Both the position numbers and the translations under genes were made by a program. A stretch of DNA of 64,000 bases from positions 682,001 through 746,000 of the forward strand of contig UWYS01000014.1 in assembly GCA_900291925.1 (NCBI GenBank), given 5' to 3'. This DNA comes from Thecaphora thlaspeos. Its lineage: Eukaryota > Basidiomycota > Ustilaginomycetes > Urocystidales > Glomosporiaceae. Within the stretch, counting starts at the first letter, position 1. Each line of letters begins with the position of its first letter. Below, one piece after another: positions 24,301 through 36,479 of the stretch. Below the pieces are notes generated by a model that worked only from the letters and a program-made list of their open reading frames with translations, had not been told where the DNA came from and did no database searches.

Positions 24301-27300
24301 CAAGATTCACCGCGAGCAGATCTCGGGCCAGATCATCGAGTGGCGCCGGACGGAGCTGTCATGCTGGGCGCGCATCCTCGAGAACCAGGCGACCGACTAC
24401 GAAGAGGCGGGCGTCGCCGAATGGTGGTTCCGCCTGTTCGAGGTGCTTGTCGGCGGCACGCGCTCGGCCTCGATCGAGGGTGACGAGGCGAGCCGCGAGC
24501 ACATTCGCCGGTTGATCGACTCGCTCGACCAATTTATCCGGTCTGCCTCGATTGGCCAGTACGAAGCGCGGCTGCGCCTGCTCGACTCCTTCTCGCGCTT
24601 CATGAACCTCCTGGTCGAGCTGGCGCCGATGGACGAGAGCCGCGGCTTCCACGACGTCAGCGTCGTTCTCAAGAACGTCACCGCCTTCTTCTGGCAATTT
24701 GGCGCCAAACTCGCCACGACGCTCAAGCAGCAGCGCGATGTCCTCGAACGCGATATCCGCAACTTTACCAAGTTGGCCAGCTGGAAGGACGTCAACGTCC
24801 ATGCCCTCAAGACGTCGGCACAGAAGACGCACCGCCAGCTGCACAAGTGCATCCGATCGTTCCGCAACATCCTCCGCCAGCCGGCCGACCCGCTACTGGC
24901 GGCCCACCTCGATGGCCTGTCGAGAAAGGACCTGCCGACCGTCATCGCACTCCACATCGAGCACGGCTCGGCCCGGATCGATGCGAGGCTGTGGGCCGCC
25001 GTCTGCCAGGCCGAGCGGGCCGAGGATGAGGGTGAGGGCGTGGGCGATGTCGAGCCCCTGCCGCAGCACCTGCTCAACCTGGCGCAGACCTACACCATGC
25101 TCAAGCAGATGGGCCGCAAGCACCTCGTACCCGCCCTGACCGACGCGACGGTGGCCGATGGCCTGTCTTCGCTGGCCGAGGAGATCATCGAGCGCCAGCA
25201 GTCACTCGCCAAGCTGACGCCCGCCTTCCAGAAAGAGGAGACGGAGAAGGCAATCAAGAACCTCAACCTGCGCAAGCGCAAGGCGTGGACCGAGCTGCTC
25301 AAGGAGCTTCGCCGCATCGGCTTCAATGGTTTCGTCAACTCGGACGTCCCCAAGCGCAATCAGGACAGCGCCTTTGTCTACACACAGGAGCCGCTCAAGG
25401 CCGTCTGCCCCACCTCACTGTCTGGCGAGCTGTTCGACAGCGTTGAGCAGTTCCACTTCCGCCTGCTCGCGAGCCTGCCCAAAGTGCGCGACTCGCTCGG
25501 CGACCACAGCGCCGACCTTTCGACGGCCGAGCTGCAGCGCGGCATCAACTACGTCGAGCACGCCATGAGCCTCGTCTTTGGCGAGCGCAAGCGGATGTCG
25601 AAGCTGCTGCGCGACTTTGCCTGTCTCGAAGGGGTGGCTAAGCGTCTCGGGGTTGTCCACAGGGCGGCGTCGGCCTCAGTCGAGGCTACCGCCGATGAAA
25701 TGGAAGCGGCCGAGGCTGAGGCGACGCTCGCGCGCTCCAAGGCCAAAGAGGCGTTTGCTGATGCGGCCGACTTTGCTGCCCGCCTCGCTGCTAGTCTGAA
25801 CGAGATCCTAGAGCTGGCGCCCAAGCATATCGCCCTCTCGCCGTTCGGTCAGATGGGCACCGAGCCGGTCCTTGCCACCCTCGGCAAGCTCAACGCAACG
25901 GCGGCACAGGTGGCCTCGCAGATACACCGCGTCCACGCCGATGCCGTCGGGATCGATGCACTCTGCTTCCTCGCTGCCGGCGAGGAGCGGGTCCTGACCC
26001 AGGCGTCCGAGATGGTCGATGATATCGTTGCCTGCCTCGTGCGCGGCGAGGAGACGGCGCCGGCGCTGTCAGCACTGCTGCGTCCCACCCGTACCTGGAT
26101 CGAGGCGTCGAGCAAGGCCATTGATGCCTGCCTTCAGTCCATCGTCGCCGACGGAAAGCGCGATAATGCGGACCAGGACAAGATCGCTCTCTTCCGCGAT
26201 CAGAGCAACCGCATCGTCTCGTCGATCCTTCTTGTCGCCCAAGATCTACGCAAGAAGGCCACGGCAGCCGCGACGACGACGACGGGCGCCGCTAAGGAGG
26301 CGAAGGCCGTCACCAGCGCAGAAGATGCGGCAGCTGTCGAGAAGGACGAGGACAAGGACGACAAGGACCTGGAAGACAAGGCGGTGCTCTTGGAGCTGGA
26401 CCGACTGTCGCAGGATCACCGCACGCTGCGCTCGGAGGCGGTCCTGGTCGAGATCGAAAAAGCTCTCGTCCTGGCCGACTCGCTGCCGCACACCGCAGCG
26501 GCCTCTGCCGTGGTGCACACCCACCTCGCCCGCCTCTCGCCCTTCCTGCACGAGTACACGTCGCTGCTCCGTGCCCACCTGGTGTCGTCGGCCAACTGGT
26601 CCCGCTCACTGCTCAAGCTGAGCCACGTAATGTGCAACCTGCTCTCGGCCCTCGCGGCCAAGGGCTTTTGCAAGCCACCGGAGGAGGAGAAGCAGCCGGA
26701 CGCCGAAGACGGCGACAGCGGCGAGCAGCTCGAAGGCGGTACGGGCCTTGGCGACGGATCGGGCGCCAAGGACGTCACGGACCAAATGGACGACGACGAG
26801 CCGATGGAAGAGCTCGCCAAGGATCCCAACCAGGAGCAGGAGGGCGAGGACAAGACGGAGCGCGAGAAGAATGCGCGCGAGGCCGACGACGATTTTGGCG
26901 GCAAGATGGAGGAGATCGAACAGAGCGAAGGCGACGACGACAAAGACGACGACAAAGACGACCAGAAGGACGACGAGGAGCCGGAGCAGCCCGACGATGC
27001 GGTGGGCGACGTCGATCCGCTCGATCCCAACGCCGTCGACGAGAAGATGTGGGGCAACGAGGACGACGACGAGCCGAACGAAGACAAGGACGCCCGAGAC
27101 AAGACCGACAAGGAGGCCCAGGGCGGCGAGGAGGACGAAGGCCAGGACGACTCGGCCCCCAAGGACGAGAATGGCGAGGAGCGCAAGCAGTCTGACTCGA
27201 AGCAGCAGAAGGAGAGGGCTGGCGAGAAGAGCGACCAGATCGACAAAGAGAGGGGCGAGCAGCAGCAGGACGGCCAAGAGGACGACCAGCAGCAGCAGCA

Positions 27301-29755
27301 GCAAGACGAGGGAAGCGAGGAAGAGGGCGATGAGAACGACAAGCAAGAAGGCGATGATGACGAAAAGGGCGACGAGGAAGGCGACGAGGACCCGGACGCC
27401 GAACAGCAGCCGGAGGGGCTCGGACGTCGCCTCGACGAGCAGATGCAGGAGGGCGAAAACCTCGACATCGATGAGGACCTCAACATGGATGACGGCGAAG
27501 ACAAGGCCGATGATGATGACGGCGAAGACGATCTCAGCGAGCTGGCCGGCGACGACCTGCTGCTCCAGGACAAGGGGAAGAAGGAAGAGCGCCAGCCGGA
27601 CGGCCTCGACGACCTCGTCGACGACGAGCCGACAAAGGAAGAGGTTGAAAAGGCCGAGGACCAGGAGGACGGTGAAGGGCCTGAGCCCGAAGAGTCGACC
27701 GACGAAGCGGTCGCCAAGAACGAGGGCGAGGAGGGCGATATGGTTGAAGACGGCGAGGACGAGGGCGACGATGAAGATGGCGAGGGACAAGGTCCCGATG
27801 AGCAGCAGTCGAACGACAAGGCCGAGCGTCTCAACGAGGCTCAGGACCCCGAGCAGCCGGTCCAGCTCAACAACGACGACGTCGCCGCCTACGACCAGGG
27901 CATGGAAGCCGGCGAGGATGCGAGCGCCGAGCAGGAGCAGTCGTCGCGCGGCCAGCAGGGTCGGCGCGTCGAGGCGGCACAGCAGAGCACCGCCGACGCC
28001 GACGACGGCATGCAGGACGACGACGACGAGACGGCCCTTCCGACCGATGCCGACCCTTCGGCCGGCGGCGAATCGTCGCGCGCCCAGAGGCCGCAGCCGC
28101 AGGCAGTTGAGGAGGCGTCGAGGCAGCAGCCCGAGGAGATGGACGCGGCCAACCCGATGCGCTCGCTCGGCGATGCGCTCGAGGAGTTTCGACGCCGCTT
28201 CGAGGACATCCAGGACGCCAATGACCAGGACGAGGAGCAGGGCGACCAGGCTAAGTCCGAGGGCCAAGGCATGCCCGAGGAGGGCAACGTCGAGCACGTC
28301 ACCAACGACGACAATGCCGAGGGCCAAGCGCTTGGTACGGCCGAGGACGACGAGACGGTCCAGAAGCTGGGCGATCTCGCGATGGAGGACGAGAATGACA
28401 AGCAGGGCGTCAAGCCGCAGCGTGAGGAGGCCAAGCCGGAGCCGCAGCCTGACGTCGCCGAACGCGTGCCGATGGATCTTCCGGACATGGACGAGCAAAG
28501 GGAGCGCGACGACAGCAGCCAGCAAAAGGCGCTGATGCCGAGCGACATCAAGCCATCCTTTTCCTCGCTCAACCCGGAGCCGGAGACCCATGTCTCTGAC
28601 GAGGGCGATGACGCCAACCGCAACGCCGAGGTCGACGACGACAATAACGCAGACGAGGACGAGGTGATGTCGGAGGCCGCGTCCGAGTCGGACAACGACC
28701 CCTTGGCCGACGTCGATCGAGCCGAGGCCGATGCTGCGCTGCTCGCCTCGCTCTCCGACTTCCGCGGCCTGGATGCCGAGGAGCGCTTGGCCAAGGCGGG
28801 CGATTTGTGGCGCTCCTACAACGCCCTGACGTCGGACCTCTCGTTCAACCTGTGCGAGTCGCTCCGCCTCATCTTGGCTCCGACGCTCGCTACGCGCCTC
28901 AACGGCGACTTCCGCACGGGCAAGCGACTCAACATGCGCAAGATCGTTCCCTTTATCGCGTCCGACTTTGCAAAGGACAAGATCTGGCTGCGACGGACCA
29001 AGCCAAGCAAGCGCGAGTACCAGGTGCTGCTGGCAATTGATGATTCGAGGTCGATGGCCGAGTCCAAGTCGGCGCACCTCGCGTACCAGACGCTCTCGCT
29101 CGTCTCGGGCGCGCTCAACAGGCTCGAGGTGGGAGAAGTGGGCATCGTCAAGTTCGGCGAAGCGGTCGAGACGCTGCATCCCTTCGGGACGACCTTCTCG
29201 GACGCCGAGGGCGGTAAAGTGCTGGATGCGCTGCGCTTCGAGCAGAGGGGGACCGATGTCTACCGAATGTTGGAGAGCAGTCTTGACATCCTCGCCACGT
29301 CGAGGGAAGAGCGAGCTTCGGGAGAGGGAAAGGAGCTGTGGCAGCTGCAAATCGTCATCAGCGACGGAATCTGCCAAGACCACGAACGGCTACGTTCCAT
29401 CCTACGCAAGGCAAACGAGCAGCGCGTCGTGCTTGTCTTTGTCGTTGTCGATTCGCTCTCACCTCCCGTCCCCACTACCGCCACTGCAGCGGTGTCTGCT
29501 ACCACTTCGTCGGCCAACAACTCCTCCGGTACGTCGACACCTGTCGTACAGCAGCAGCAAAAAGCTTCCATCCTCAACATGTCCTCGGTCAGCTACGAGA
29601 TGGACGCCCGTGGTAGACCACAGCTCAAGATGCAGAGGTACCTCGACACGTTCCCGTTCAAGTACTACGTCGTCGTCAGGGACGTAGAGGCGCTTCCGGA
29701 GGTGCTCAGCGCCACGCTGAGGCAGTGGGCCGAAAAAATCAGAGAGGAGACCTAA
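12331..29755 (+). CDS. MDN1: Midasin (Rea1/Mdn1), giant AAA+ ATPase of 60S ribosome assembly
   Basis: Three exons (12331-12743, 12896-22385, 22493-29755) give 5721 residues, larger than yeast Rea1 (4910). The first join makes a GAC codon; the second, a 107-base intron with a CTAAC branch site, lies on a codon boundary. Six Walker A motifs occur near residues 425 (GPPSSGKT), 845 (GETGTGKT), 1313 (GPTSAGKT), 1615 (GETGAGKT), 2053 (GSPGAGKT) and 2373 (GSSGVGKT). Walker B is LDE in AAA2-5, LED in AAA1 and LDN in AAA6. A long linker follows, then an Asp/Glu-rich segment at about 4700-5370, then the C-terminal MIDAS domain near 5483 with DDSRS, a downstream RGTD and ISDG. In yeast, midasin pulls Ytm1 and Rsa4 off pre-60S particles through the MIDAS domain. 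The AAA2 module carries a basic RKKRR insert, possibly nuclear-targeting. It diverges from RPA12. Confidence 0.97.
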
Positions 29756-30210
29756 AAGGCCATGTGCCATCATACTGAACCGGTCATTTGTACATATCAA
29801 AAATCCATATTTCTTTTTTGCTTTGTCAATACTGTATTTCGTTCTCTGCTGTCCAAGAAGGGAGTACCTCCTGATACCAGCTGGTAAATGACGAGGCTAG
29901 GACGTGTCACGGAGGCCAGTCTCAGCCTCAGATGGCACGCACGGTCGCGGTCAGCTGGTCTGCCTTGGCTGCGAACAGCTCACGATACCCCGGATCGTCT
30001 CGACTGTCGCTCTCTCAAGAGGTAACACACACATCCGCGACCGATACGAAGGACTGACGAAACTCATGAATCTCTGTACATTGTCCAGAAAGGAAGGGAA
30101 AAAAAGGAACAAATAAAAACCCCGACGACAACATAGAATCCACACAGGGGGGAGGTGGCCCGTCTCTCTCCCTCCACCTGTCTCTCGAGTACGCTATATT
30201 GACCGCTCTC
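29756..30210. other. Convergent 3' region of MDN1 and the Kre6-type gene
   Basis: 455 bp between two stop codons, relatively AT-rich with T- and A-runs near 29.81 and 30.10 kb suited to 3'-end formation. No gene seen. Confidence 0.6.
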
Positions 30211-32205
30211 TTAACAGCCCTGCAACTCGTGACGGGGCCACCTATCCTTGGGGAACCTCTGGATGGTGTTGTCGTCGTAGAGGTCTGCGTGTGCCTCGAT
30301 GTACTTCTTCGTTGGCATGTCCGGAGGGTCGCATGAGACCTTGTCGGCTCGACCGTCGATCTGGTACATCCGGACGTAGTCGATCATCATGGTTCCTGGG
30401 AAGGTGAGTTCCGCCCAGTTCGGAGGTTGGAAGTTGTAGGCCATTCCGACGTTGAGGATGAGCGACTGAGGGAAGAAGCAAGCAAGCAAGGGTCAGTACA
30501 TGTCACGAAAGTCGTAGGCTCAAACAACGGGAGAAAGGCCGCGCTGCTCACCATGGGCTCGCGCGGAATCAGCCTCCTTCCGATGTCGAGCTCCGGGACG
30601 GGCCCCAGCGCTTGGCTGTAGACAGACCACGTGGCCTTGCCGTCAATGTACCACGTCACGTAGGCGCCGTCGCCACTGCCGTCCCAGTCCGGTTCCCACT
30701 CTAGCCCAAACGTCGTGAAGCGCGCGGTGGGCTCCTTTTCGTAGGCGTGGGCGGGAATATCGCTGAGCCCAGAGACGGCCATTTGAAGCTCGTTGCCGTG
30801 GTAGGTGTTGATATCGGTGGTGGCGGGATCGTGGATCGCGACGTCACCCGTACCGTTGCCATAGTAGTAGTCGACGCTGAAAGGCGCCATCTGGAGCGAC
30901 TGGGACGACTGGCCGCCGTTGTCACCAATTTTGGCCTCGAGCAGATCGATCTCTGGCGCCGAACGGCCGGTGAAGCGGTCGGGACCTGGGTGGTCCGAGC
31001 CAGGGCAGGTGCAGGCGGGCAGGCGCATGCCCGGCAGCCAGGAGAGGGCATAGTCGACCTGGTACGAGAATTGACCGTCGGCACGGATGGCCTTGGGCGG
31101 GCCGGTGCCGTTGATGAACGTCTGGTTGGGGAGCATGCCCGTATCGCACGACGAGTAACTGTAGGGCCACAGTCCTTCGTTAGTCGCGCTGTATCCCGGA
31201 CGCCCCAGGTTTCCCATCGTCCAGAGACCAGGCCAGAAACCGGCGATGTTGTGGTAGCCCGGAAGGATAGCAGAGACTGGCGAGGGCACGACAAGGCGAG
31301 AGGGAAAGCGGGGGGGGGACAGGAGGTCAGCAAACACCTTGGTCGCACCAAGTCGAGCCAGTCAGCAGGGCGGGCAGGCGTCGGCAATGGTGACACCACT
31401 CACTCTCGAGGTAGCCACCTTGGAAGCAGACCTTGTTCCAGCTCTGGAGCATGCCCGATCGGAAGTTGAGACCGCCGGTGGGCCTTTCTTCGAACACGAT
31501 TGAAAGGTGGCCGTCGGTGGTGTTCATGGCTTCAGGGTCGTACCACTCGTAGTCCATGGTACCACTGTACCATCCGCTAAAGGCCTCCCAGTAGGGGTCG
31601 TCACCCGGCCAAAAGGTCCTGCCGGGTTCGTTGAACTCGTCGCTGAAGACGAGGTGCCAGGCCTTGTTGTCGAGGATGCCGGTGTGAGTGTAGGCGTCCT
31701 GGGGCGTGTCGCTGTCAATTAGGCCACGCTTGAGCTTAGTAGGGTAAACGGTTCGCGACGAGATTTCCTGCGACGACATAACGGCTTCCACGTCGCGCAG
31801 GTAGATGCTGAGGACGGGGTAGCCGAGGAAGAGCATGAGAAGGGCCACGGCGATGAGGGCGAGTGTTCCGACGTTCAAGAGACCGCGGATGGAGAACTGC
31901 TTCGAGTTGCGGTCGCGGCCCGAAACGTCGTGTAGCCAGTCGTCGCCGGCGTCGTCGCCGAGGTGGCAAAAGAGGTCCTGCGAGCCTTCCTTTCGGCCGC
32001 CCTGGACGCCGGCGGAAGCAGCGCCGGGAGCGACAAAGGTCGAGGAAAAGGGCGCGGACGAGGCTTGGCCCGAGGGGGGCGCGGCGCCGGAGTCATTGGA
32101 GCGAAGACCGGACGAGCCGGATCGCGAGCTGGCGCCCTCGATGGACGAGTGATTGGATGTGCTGTTGTTGAGGTCCATCCTGGCGTAGTCGCCGCGCGCG
32201 GCCAT
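30211..32205 (-). CDS. KRE6: Kre6/Skn1-family GH16 protein of beta-1,6-glucan synthesis
   Basis: Three exons (32205-31404, 31276-30552, 30465-30211) give 593 residues. Joins restore YLEISAILPG and REPMSLILNVG, both family-typical. Layout: a Ser/Gly-rich cytosolic N-terminus of about 105 residues, one transmembrane segment at about 108-132 (TLALIAVALLMLFLGYPV), then a lumenal GH16-type domain beginning near WHLVFSDEFN. It includes GFWPGLWTMGNLGRPGY and the acidic PEIDLLEAK (ExDxxE) catalytic signature. The protein ends at a short HELQGC tail. It is a type II membrane protein of the secretory pathway or plasma membrane. Yeast Kre6/Skn1 are needed for beta-1,6-glucan, though their exact reaction is debated. 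Kre6 and Skn1 cannot be told apart here, so the symbol denotes the family. The gene is head-to-head with ROT1. Confidence 0.92.
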
Positions 32206-34305
32206 GACAGGCGAGCGAGGGCGGGCGTTGGGTCGAATGGGTGGTATTTTTCCTGGCTGTGTGTGCGAAGGGGTCGAGGCGGCGATGGGCCGTCTATCGG
32301 AACACCCGAGAGGCCGTGCTGAGTTGAGGGTGCGCCCGTCGGATGGAACGCCTCTACAGAGTAACGCAGGCTGATGCTCTCTGCCGGCAGAATGGTTGCT
32401 TCTTGTCGGCCTGAACGGAGGAAGGGAAGAGGGCCAAGATGATGGAGAGATGGATGGCGGGACTGGTGGTGGTGGGAAAGAGAGGCCAAGTCAGGCAGGG
32501 ACCGAACGACAAACCCAAGGGGCGAGACCAGCCAAAGGGTGAATCGCAAATACAGTACATCGCCTATTGGCTTACGATCGCAGACAGACAACAGCATGTA
32601 CGACGCACATCGGGTGGGGCTGGAGCCTACGTACTGTGATACAGACCCTGGCGATAGAGGCCTGTGACTTTCGAGGCAAAGGGACAGGGCCAAGGGGCCA
32701 GAGAGGATGTGATCCAGCCTGCTCTCTCAGCGGCTAGTCGGGCAGGCCGAGAGACGTTTGTGCGTCGGTGATAAGTCAAGAGACGTATGTATGTACATAC
32801 GAGCAAGACGGCCAGGTTTCAAAGCCAACCGTCGCCACCGTAGTTTGTTCGCACTCGCTACGTACAGTTCGTGAGTACGACGCAGGAGCAAGGGAGGGGC
32901 ACGAGCAGCAGAACGAAGACGAGGCTCGGAGGCGGCCTGCTCGGAGGGCCAAGTTGAGAAGCGAAGGCAGTCACCGATTGGGGGCAGGGTTTCGCCTCTC
33001 TGCTGCTGCAGGTCAAGACGATGAAGGCCGGGGCGCCAATAGGCAGCCAAGCAAACTCCCGCCTGCCTGCCTGCCTGCCTAGCCGCCAAGTAGCACGAAG
33101 GAGAGCAGAGCGAGGGAGGTTTTGGCAATTTCGCGCTTGCCGCCTGGCCTCCCTGCATGACAGCGCCCGAAAATAAAAATTAATTGAAAAAAAGCCCGTC
33201 GATCTGTTTTCCTTGGCCGGTCTCCGCCAAGACAGGGTCGGTCATAAGCCAAGGCGGATCTCGACGTGGCCTGCCTTTTCTTGAATCGCCATCACTGTCA
33301 CCATCGAGGCCTTCCGCACGGCGTGCCTCGCCGTCGACCAGGACCCCTCTCCCGACGGAAGAGCGTCGAGGAGGCTGTGAAAGGTGAGCTCACCTTGAGA
33401 CTGAGGCCGGCTGGCGGAAAGGACGTCGGTGACTGCTCGGTGGCCTTAGACGCCGCGTTGCGGATTCCCTGCGACCATAATTTTCCCTCAACCCAGCCTA
33501 GCAACGCGCTCGAAGCTCTACAGATACCGAGGAGCGTTCCAGCGTAAGCGTCGATAACGTGCAGACAGGAGGTGGCAAAACGACGCCCAGTCGACCGAAT
33601 TTCAAAGCCAGCCCTGTTTTGTTGCGTCGTCCGGCCTGCTTACTACACTGTACATCGTCCGTGGCCCTGTTCGGAGGTGTCCGCCCATCGGAAGGGCATC
33701 CGAAGCTCTGCACACTGCCTGCACTTCGGGGCTACTGTGCTGTGCAGTTGTAAGTAGGAGGTACAGTACGACGGAAAGCCCCGAGACCTGGCCTAATTTT
33801 GCTACTACACTACTGTACTGCCTTCATGCCATTTATTACAGACTACACAGCACTCGAGTACTAAAAATGTCGCAGGCTGCCAAGGGGTCGGACGGCGACC
33901 GGGCCCCTAGCGTATGTACATCATATTCGGCGTCAGCTAGTAGTGGTTGCCGCCGTCGCCCTCTAAGCTGCTGATCGGATGACGACGACGCAGTTTCGCA
34001 CGTCGCCCCACGACCTCCTGAGCCCGCCTCAGAGCGCAGCGTCGATCTGCATCATTGCCTGCCTTCCCACCTCTCTCGGACCCTGCCTATTTGCCCTAAG
34101 CCTCCCATTCAACCTTTGTCGGATCCTAACATCGAGCATCCGCTCCCTCGTCACCACCACCACCACCACCGCACCCCGTAGCCGCACCACGCATCGCGAC
34201 AGAGCAAGCTCAGGACCCTGCCATCGCTTCTCCGTAGAGGTCCTCACCTTCCTTCACCCCTCCAGCCTCGCTCCGCCACCACCACCGACCGCCCGCCCGC
34301 CCGCC
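32206..34305. promoter_or_regulatory. Divergent intergenic region between the Kre6-type gene and ROT1
   Basis: 2.1 kb with no supportable gene. Contents include a palindromic gtatgtacatac near 32.79 kb, a (GCCT)n run at 33061-33080, an AT-rich aaaataaaaattaattg patch near 33.17 kb, and gtacagtac/tactgtac motifs at 33761 and 33811. The last 300 bp before ROT1 is CT/CA-rich, as in other leaders here. It presumably holds both promoters. Confidence 0.4.
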
Positions 34306-35325
34306 ATGACGCAGCTATCGTCGCTGCTCTTTTCCGCCGTCGTCCTGTGCGCCTCGTTGGTCAACGCACAGAGCAACAACCTCGCCACCATCACCCGCAA
34401 CATCACTGGTACCTGGTCCACCGGCAGCGGCGCCGTCCTCACCGGCGTGGTACGTCCATCCCTCTCGCACCCTTCCTGTTTCTCCGTCATATCGACTCGA
34501 CGAACACTGCTGACCTCCCTTTTCTCCTTTCCTGCATACCCGCCTTCCTCCACGCAGGGCTTCTACAACCCAGTGGACCGATTCTTCACCTTCCCACCAA
34601 CCGCAGGAGAGAGCTACAGCTTCACCTCTGATGGCTTCTGGGAACAAGCTAGCGTGAAATGGATCTCCAACCCGACCGAGCCCAAGTGTCCGACACTCCA
34701 CGCAATCTGGCAACACGGAACGTACAAGATCTACACGGGCAACGATACGTTGCACCTCGAACCGCTCTGGGGTGACGGACACCAGTACATGTCTTCCTAC
34801 TGCTCCTCGCAGTATGCGCCCAAACTGGCCGCATCCACCCCTAGCACGATGGGCAGTTGGATGGGCGTCAGCGGCTCCTCTGACGGGACGTTGGCCGCGT
34901 ACAACCAGTGCGTCTCCTCCTCGTCTCCGTCTCTTCTTCTTCGTTTCTCCATCGACTGAAGAACCTCTTCCGCTTCACCGCTCCTTACCCCCCACCCCCC
35001 CTCCATGACCACAGGATGGAAGAATTCACGCTGCCCACTTTCAACATCGACCTGCACTACGGCGTCAGCTTTGACGTGATGCAACTCCGCATCCCCAGCG
35101 GCAAGCCAAAGAACAAGATGTACAAGTACTACGACCCGCCCATGATGCTCCCCACCGAACAGCTACACGTAGAGGTGCGTCGGCCCACCTCTCATCTCTC
35201 CCCCCCTCTTTTGCCGTTCCGAGAAAGGCTTTCCGTTGCTTCGTACTGATCTAGCAAAACACCTTGTCTTCCCCCTCCAATCGACCGACCGACCGATCGA
35301 ATTGCAGATCTATGGCGCTACTTAA
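34306..35325 (+). CDS. ROT1: Rot1, ER chaperone linked to beta-1,6-glucan and cell-wall assembly
   Basis: Four exons (34306-34449, 34558-34907, 35015-35174, 35308-35325) give 223 residues. Intron 1 is a multiple of three, so an unspliced frame also exists. Rot1 signatures are present: ITGTWSTGSGAVLTGVGFYNPVD, then YSFTSDGFWEQA, NPTEPKCP, IWQHGTY and a C-terminal half starting MEEFTLPTFNIDLHYG. Residues 1-21 form a signal peptide, with likely cleavage before QSNN. N-glycosylation sequons occur at NIT and NDT. Yeast Rot1 (256 residues) is an ER membrane-associated chaperone whose loss lowers beta-1,6-glucan. Here the last exon is only six codons (IYGAT and stop), with no C-terminal hydrophobic anchor, so this version may be lumenal, or the last exon may be misplaced. 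Confidence 0.92.
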
Positions 35326-35702
35326 GTCGTCCCCCGGCTTTTTGTTGGCAACAGTCGATCGAGTGACCTTTTCTCCAGGACGACAACAAGGACGACAGAC
35401 CACGCACCAGTAGGTTCTTGTATGAGCAAGCTTGTCTGCTGACGTCGCTGGATCTTCAACAAGCGCAGCCACCTTCAGTCTCTCTTCTCTCCCGTTCTGT
35501 ATCCGTCGAATGTATACAAAGTGGATAAATCAAGCAAGCAAGCAAGCAAGCAAGCAAAGGCCATAGCAGGCCAAGGCAAACGATTATAGCAAATGGACAC
35601 TTCTTCCTCCGTCGCTCCCCTCTCTCCTCCATCATGCGGCCGCCGTCTCGGCAGATCGCCTACGTGGCACTTGTCCGTGTGCGCACGCATTTTGCCTTCT
35701 CG
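35326..35702. other. Convergent 3' region of ROT1 and the zinc-cluster gene
   Basis: 377 bp without a gene. It contains (CAAG)n at 35531-35557. Confidence 0.6.
35531..35557. repeat. (CAAG)n tetranucleotide repeat
   Basis: About seven tandem CAAG units between the convergent 3' ends of ROT1 and the zinc-cluster gene. Confidence 0.95.
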
Positions 35703-36447
35703 CTAGTGGGCATACCCGGCCTGCTGCCACCCGCCGCCGCCGGATCCTCTCGCCCCCCTCTCCCCATGCGCCGACGGCGAAGCAGCGTAGCCCGCTCCAG
35801 GCGGCGGCGGGGGCTGCGACCTCTGATCGTGATGGTGCCACCCTGCTTCCGTTCTAGGCAGCCTCGCCGTCGAAGATGCCGAGGCAGACTGCGACGGTGC
35901 AGGGATAGCCCTCCTGTTGTCCATCATCGGACTGGGCCGAATGGCCTTTTCATCACCGCTGCTGGTGCCGCGGATGGGGTCGTATGTCTCTCGCAAGTCC
36001 CCCGGTCCTCCTCCCGCCGCGTTGTGGCCGTTGCCGCCACCGTGCGCCGCGCTGACCGTGGTATCGCTTGATCGCGTGTCCGATATGCGTTCGGGGTGAC
36101 TCGGTCCATGGCCGTGCAGGCTGACGTAGCGACCGTTGATCGGCGTGTGTTCAACCGACGGCGGTCCCAGCTCCGACTGGTTTTCCTGCGCCAGCTCGTC
36201 AATCTCAAACTCCGAGTCGTCTGGCGTCATGGTGCAATGCGGGTGGCATGAATCGCCACGTCCGTGGGCAGCCGGCGGAGGCCCTCCCGAGAGCCCCGCC
36301 GAGTGCATTGGTCCCGATCCTCCTTCATTGACGTGGGGTGCAGTGGATCGAGAAGAGGCCGACGAGGCAAGGCCCGGCCCAGCGGGGGCAGCAGCGTAGC
36401 TCCCCTGGCTCTGCAGAAGAGGCAAATGGTATCGGTGCTGCGGCTGC

Positions 36448-36479
<32 letters not shown>

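Noticed and set aside
26606..29383. A 925-codon minus-strand frame opposite the end of MDN1
   Set aside because: It is the reverse of GAN-rich Asp/Glu codons, which read as NTC (Leu/Val/Ile/Phe) and seldom make stops. The sense strand carries conserved midasin and MIDAS sequence.
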